This document shows positions 22,200 to 24,895 of a stretch of DNA of 24,895 nucleotides, in pieces (position 1 is the first letter of the stretch; each line of letters begins with the position of its first letter). Source of the stretch: JBOICV01 sp050740255. Its GTDB lineage: Bacteria > Pseudomonadota > Gammaproteobacteria > Nevskiales > JBOICV01. The position numbers and the translations under genes were made by a program. Below the pieces are notes generated by a model, which saw only the letters and a program-made list of their open reading frames with translations, was not told the DNA's origin and made no database searches. The stretch lies in NCBI GenBank assembly GCA_050740255.1, contig JBOICV010000181.1, positions 1 through 24,895 on the forward strand, given 5' to 3'.

Positions 22200-22616
22200 A
22201 TGAGCGCTTCAATCTGTGTATTGCTGGGGTTCACCGCGTGGACCATCGCTTTGATTTCGATAGTGCTGTTTTACCGCACCGGTTTGGTATTGGCGCGCAA
22301 AACCCCCGCCAATAGCTGGACCCGTGGCGCGCAGACCTGGCAGGACCCCGGCCTGATCACCCGCATGGCGCACGCCCATTTGAACTGTCTGGAAAATCTG
22401 CCGCTGGTCGCTGCGGTGATTCTGTCGGCGCAGGTGATGGAGCAGGGCGCCGTCACCGACGGCCTGGCCTGTGTATTGCTGGGTTTGCGCATCGCCCAGT
22501 CGACGGTACACATGATCGCGGTCAACCACTGGATGGTGTTTCTGCGCGCCACGCTGTACACCGGTCAGATCGCAATCCTGGCCTACTGGGTGCTCAAGCT
22601 CGGCGGACTGGTCTGA
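22200..22616 (+). CDS. MAPEG-family membrane protein
   Basis: The 138-residue protein has four predicted membrane helices (about 3-25, 58-78, 83-102 and 113-135). The AHLNCLENLPLVAAVILSA segment is typical of the MAPEG superfamily, which includes glutathione-dependent eicosanoid and detoxification enzymes in animals and mostly uncharacterised bacterial proteins. The ATG has AAGGAG eight bases upstream. It lies just after the dispersed repeat and 27 bases before sanA, so the two could be co-transcribed. A glutathione-linked role is not demonstrated. Confidence 0.88.
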   Translation: MSASICVLLGFTAWTIALISIVLFYRTGLVLARKTPANSWTRGAQTWQDPGLITRMAHAHLNCLENLPLVAAVILSAQVMEQGAVTDGLACVLLGLRIAQSTVHMIAVNHWMVFLRATLYTGQIAILAYWVLKLGGLV

Positions 22617-22643
22617 GCACCAGCACCTCAAGGAGCAGCGGCC

Positions 22644-23396
22644 GTGAACCGGCGCGCCCGGCGGTGGTTGCTGGCTCTAGGCCTGGTGGTTTGTGCGCTG
22701 ATTTTTAGTCTGTACCAGATCAGCCGCGCGGTGGTGCGCGCGGCTGATCCTTACGTTTTCGAAACGGCGGCGGACTTGCCGCCCAATGACGTAGGGCTGG
22801 TGCTCGGCACCAGCACTTACACTCGCGGCGGTGGGATGAATCCGCTGTTCGCCTATCGCATGGATGCGGCTGCCATCCTGTACCGCGCCGGCAAGATCAA
22901 GCATCTCCTGGTCAGTGGCGCGAATCCGGACGAGACCTACAACGAGCCGCGCAAGATGTATCAGGCGCTGATCGGCAGCGGCGTGCCGCCGGAAGCCATC
23001 ACCATGGATTTTGCCGGTTTCCGCACTCTCGATTCTGTGGTGCGTGCGCAGCAGGTGTTTGGGTTGTCGCGGTACACCGTGATCTCGCAACGTTTCCACT
23101 GCTACCGCGCGGTGTACATCGCCCGCCACAAAGGTGCGGACGTGGTGGCTTATGCCACGCCGGAGATCACGCGCGGGTTACCGCTGCGTACGCGGGCGCG
23201 GGAGTTCCTGGCGCGGCTGCGGGCAGTGCTGGACGTGCGTGTATTCGACACGCAGCCGCGGCATCTGGGCGAGCCGGTGCAACTGCAGATTGCGCCGACT
23301 TCGGAGAGCACGCTGGTGCCCGGCGATTTGCCGGTGACGCAAACGCCGATCAACGCACCGGAAAATCAAAGTAAGTCTCCGGATAAGGTTCGTTGA
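22644..23396 (+). CDS. sanA: SanA/YdcF-type DUF218 membrane protein
   Basis: The 250-residue protein has one N-terminal membrane helix (about 8-26) and a DUF218 domain. SanA-like segments are LGTSTYTRGG (54-63), NPLFAYRMDAA, LVSGANPDETYNEP (89-102), FAGFRTLDSVVRAQQVFG (123-140) and SQRFHCYRA (148-156). SanA is linked to envelope integrity and vancomycin exclusion in enterics; its biochemistry is unresolved. Start is a GTG with AAGGAG eight bases upstream. The last 47 bases overlap the convergent VanX-type gene. The C-terminal tail (about 220-250) is Pro/Ser-rich and may be dispensable. Confidence 0.9.
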   Translation: MNRRARRWLLALGLVVCALIFSLYQISRAVVRAADPYVFETAADLPPNDVGLVLGTSTYTRGGGMNPLFAYRMDAAAILYRAGKIKHLLVSGANPDETYNEPRKMYQALIGSGVPPEAITMDFAGFRTLDSVVRAQQVFGLSRYTVISQRFHCYRAVYIARHKGADVVAYATPEITRGLPLRTRAREFLARLRAVLDVRVFDTQPRHLGEPVQLQIAPTSESTLVPGDLPVTQTPINAPENQSKSPDKVR

Positions 23397-24072
23397 CGAG
23401 CGTGTAGTGCCACCACTCTTTCTCGTAGTTCTTGAAACCCGCAGTCTCCATCACCTGCTTGAGAATCAGGCGGCGCAGGTGCTGATCGGTGCCGATGGTA
23501 TCGGTGTCGGTATGCGATCGTGGATCGAAGCAGTCAAAGCCCGTGCCCATGTCGGCCGCCTGCGCATCGGCTGCGCCGCAGTCCGGCGCCGTCATCCGTG
23601 GCTCCCGGAAGTCCAGGGGAATAATCCCCACATCCACCGTGCTGCCGCGGCTATGGCCGGAACAGGCGGCGATATAGACCTGTTCCAGCAACTGCGGTTT
23701 GCGCAGCTTCGGGTAATAGCGTTCGCGCGTGCTTTCCTCTGGATCGGCCGCCCAGCGCTCGAAATGCTGTACCGCACGCTGGGGCCGGTAACAGTCGTAA
23801 ATCTTGAGCTGCCAGCCCCGGCGCAGCAGCGCACCCTGCGCACGCATTAACGCGTGCGCGGCATCGCGCGTAAGCAGGCATTGTGGCGAGTCGTACCCGG
23901 TCACACGGGTGCCGAGAAAGTTGTCGCTGCCCGCATAGCGGATGTCTTGGGGAAGACTTGGCGCGATGCTGCGCAGCGGGACGATGTCGTCCGGGCGCTC
24001 TTCCTCCGGCGCGTCTTCCGGACAGGCCCAGGCCAGCGCAGGGACGAGGCACAACAACAGAGCGATACGCAT
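23350..24072 (-). CDS. M15D D-alanyl-D-alanine dipeptidase (VanX/DdpX type)
   Basis: The 240-residue exported dipeptidase has a signal peptide MRIALLLCLVPALAWA followed by Cys17. The M15 zinc site reads SGHSRGSTVD (138-147, ligands His140 and Asp147) with EWWHY (Glu219, His222). An arginine motif YDCYRP (92-97) matches VanX-type enzymes. Six cysteines in the mature protein suggest disulfides in the periplasm. It would cleave D-Ala-D-Ala or related peptidoglycan dipeptides. With no vanHA or vanRS nearby, this is probably a recycling enzyme and not a resistance gene. AAGGA lies five bases before the ATG. It is eight bases after an SDR gene in the same direction. Confidence 0.93.
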   Translation of the reverse strand: MRIALLLCLVPALAWACPEDAPEEERPDDIVPLRSIAPSLPQDIRYAGSDNFLGTRVTGYDSPQCLLTRDAAHALMRAQGALLRRGWQLKIYDCYRPQRAVQHFERWAADPEESTRERYYPKLRKPQLLEQVYIAACSGHSRGSTVDVGIIPLDFREPRMTAPDCGAADAQAADMGTGFDCFDPRSHTDTDTIGTDQHLRRLILKQVMETAGFKNYEKEWWHYTLVNEPYPETYFDFPVR

Positions 24073-24080
24073 CGGGTTCC

Positions 24081-24895
24081 TTAGTGCTGCATTTGCTGTT
24101 GCTTACGCAAACCTTTGCGCCGCAACTGATTAAGCATCAGGCGATTCAGGCCGGGGAAGGCGCTGGCGAGTTTGGCGATGAGGCCGCGCGAAAGCGGTAG
24201 CGTGACTTCAATCGGGGCCTGCTGGAGCGCGCGAAGGCAGGCCGCTACGACTTCATCTGCAGAGAGAAAACGGTCGCCGGAGAACGTCATCGCAGCTTGT
24301 TCGCGCGCAATTTGCAAATCCAGCATCGGTGTCTGCACCGCATCCGGACAGACCACGCTGACTTTGATGCCCAGCGGGGCTAGTTCCTGCGCCACCGCAA
24401 GACTGAAACCGCGCACCGCGAATTTTGAAGCGGAATACAACGCAATACCCGGCACCGGCGCGATGCCCGCGAGTGAAGCGATATTGATGATGTGCCCGCC
24501 GCCTTGCGCTTTCATCCGCCTGGCCGCCAGCGCGGTGCCGAGCATTACGCCTTTGGTGTTGATATCCATGTGGAAATCAATGTCCTGAGGCGTGATTTCG
24601 GTGAGCCACCCAGGACGAATCACGCCCGCCACATTGAACAAGGCGTCGATCCGGCCGAAGCGCCGTTCCGCCTGGGCATAGGCAGCCTCCCACTGTTCGG
24701 GGCTGCGCACATCCAGCGCACAAGTCAGCAGTTGCGCCGGATCTTGCGCAGCCTGTGCCAAGTTCGTCAGCGGTACGGTATTCAGATCCGCGGCGCAAAC
24801 CCGGGCACCGAGGCTCAATAGCTTGCGCACCAATGCCGCGCCAATACCGGAAGCGGCACCCGTGACGAAGTAGGCCCTTCGACCAAGCTCAGGAC
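24081..24895 (-). CDS. Short-chain dehydrogenase, start outside the window
   Basis: An SDR reading frame runs from the window edge to a TAA at 24081. The TGAASGIG nucleotide motif is read at about 24850, and the later motifs are NVAG (Asn-Val replaces the usual Asn-Asn), NIASLAGI, YSASK and PDAVQTP. No ATG, GTG or TTG lies in frame upstream of the nucleotide motif in the window; the first visible in-frame TTG (24833) would cut the Rossmann motif off. The residues before the motif come from a dispersed repeat (24875-24895). The C-terminus is long, basic and hydrophobic. The gene is followed by the VanX-type gene after eight bases. Substrate unknown. Confidence 0.88.
   Translation of the reverse strand, partial: PELGRRAYFVTGAASGIGAALVRKLLSLGARVCAADLNTVPLTNLAQAAQDPAQLLTCALDVRSPEQWEAAYAQAERRFGRIDALFNVAGVIRPGWLTEITPQDIDFHMDINTKGVMLGTALAARRMKAQGGGHIINIASLAGIAPVPGIALYSASKFAVRGFSLAVAQELAPLGIKVSVVCPDAVQTPMLDLQIAREQAAMTFSGDRFLSADEVVAACLRALQQAPIEVTLPLSRGLIAKLASAFPGLNRLMLNQLRRKGLRKQQQMQH
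24875..24895 (-). repeat. Dispersed repeat copy at the start of the SDR gene
   Basis: CCCTTCGAC..GCTCAGGAC matches the repeat at 17528-17550 with a small indel and is cut by the window edge. It is in frame with the SDR. Confidence 0.6.

Noticed and set aside
23350..24072. Vancomycin resistance operon
   Set aside because: Only a VanX-type dipeptidase is present, with a signal peptide and no ligase, dehydrogenase or two-component genes; a recycling role is more likely.

Overview
The window looks like a high-GC chromosome segment from a gammaproteobacterium, or a close proteobacterial relative. The grounds are a TfpX/TfpZ pilin accessory protein, an S-adenosylhomocysteine hydrolase ending in the family's KPEHYRY-type tail, a tkt-gap-pgk block, SanA, DUF3617 and MoxR/VWA genes. 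I cannot place it to genus. I see no rRNA, tRNA, CRISPR array, phage gene or transposase. No stretch over 300 bases lacks a gene.

Layout. (1) 1-4729, minus strand: a tightly packed S-adenosylmethionine-cycle operon, read metK, ahcY, a four-helix-bundle gene, metF, a HIT-family gene and a partial membrane-protein gene. Most junctions overlap or touch, and a promoter with a perfect TATAAT lies just upstream of metK. (2) 4859-5685, plus: a thioredoxin-like gene coupled to a DUF5808 gene. (3) 5691-6515, minus: an orphan TfpX/TfpZ gene. (4) 6742-11450, plus: a LuxR-type regulator followed by an operon-like set (M24 peptidase-fold protein, epoxide-hydrolase-like protein, SDR, PF10118-type di-iron protein). 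A large DUF6351-like lipoprotein follows at 11587-13992. Together these look like an uncharacterised catabolic or lipid-modifying locus. (5) 13996-14223, minus: a small membrane-anchored cysteine-rich protein. (6) 14378-18801, plus: tkt, gap and pgk of central carbon metabolism. (7) 18913-22136: a MoxR ATPase and a VWA protein split by an opposing AlkA-like glycosylase and a DUF3617 gene. (8) 22200-24895: a MAPEG protein, SanA, a convergent VanX-type dipeptidase and a partial SDR.

The most unusual signal is a pair of elements with the same ends, built of tandem GGGAGGC heptamers in inverted orientation. One (1638-2062) carries the four-helix-bundle gene and sits between ahcY and metF. The other (17446-17614) has no gene and sits between gap and pgk. 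In both the left end lies just after the upstream stop codon, and the right end merges into the start region of the downstream gene, so operon continuity is kept. The right end is even translated as the first residues of MetF. This looks like a small, apparently non-autonomous element family adapted to operon junctions. Three other dispersed repeat types are also present (18804-18888, 22148-22175, and 17528-17550 with 24875-24895).
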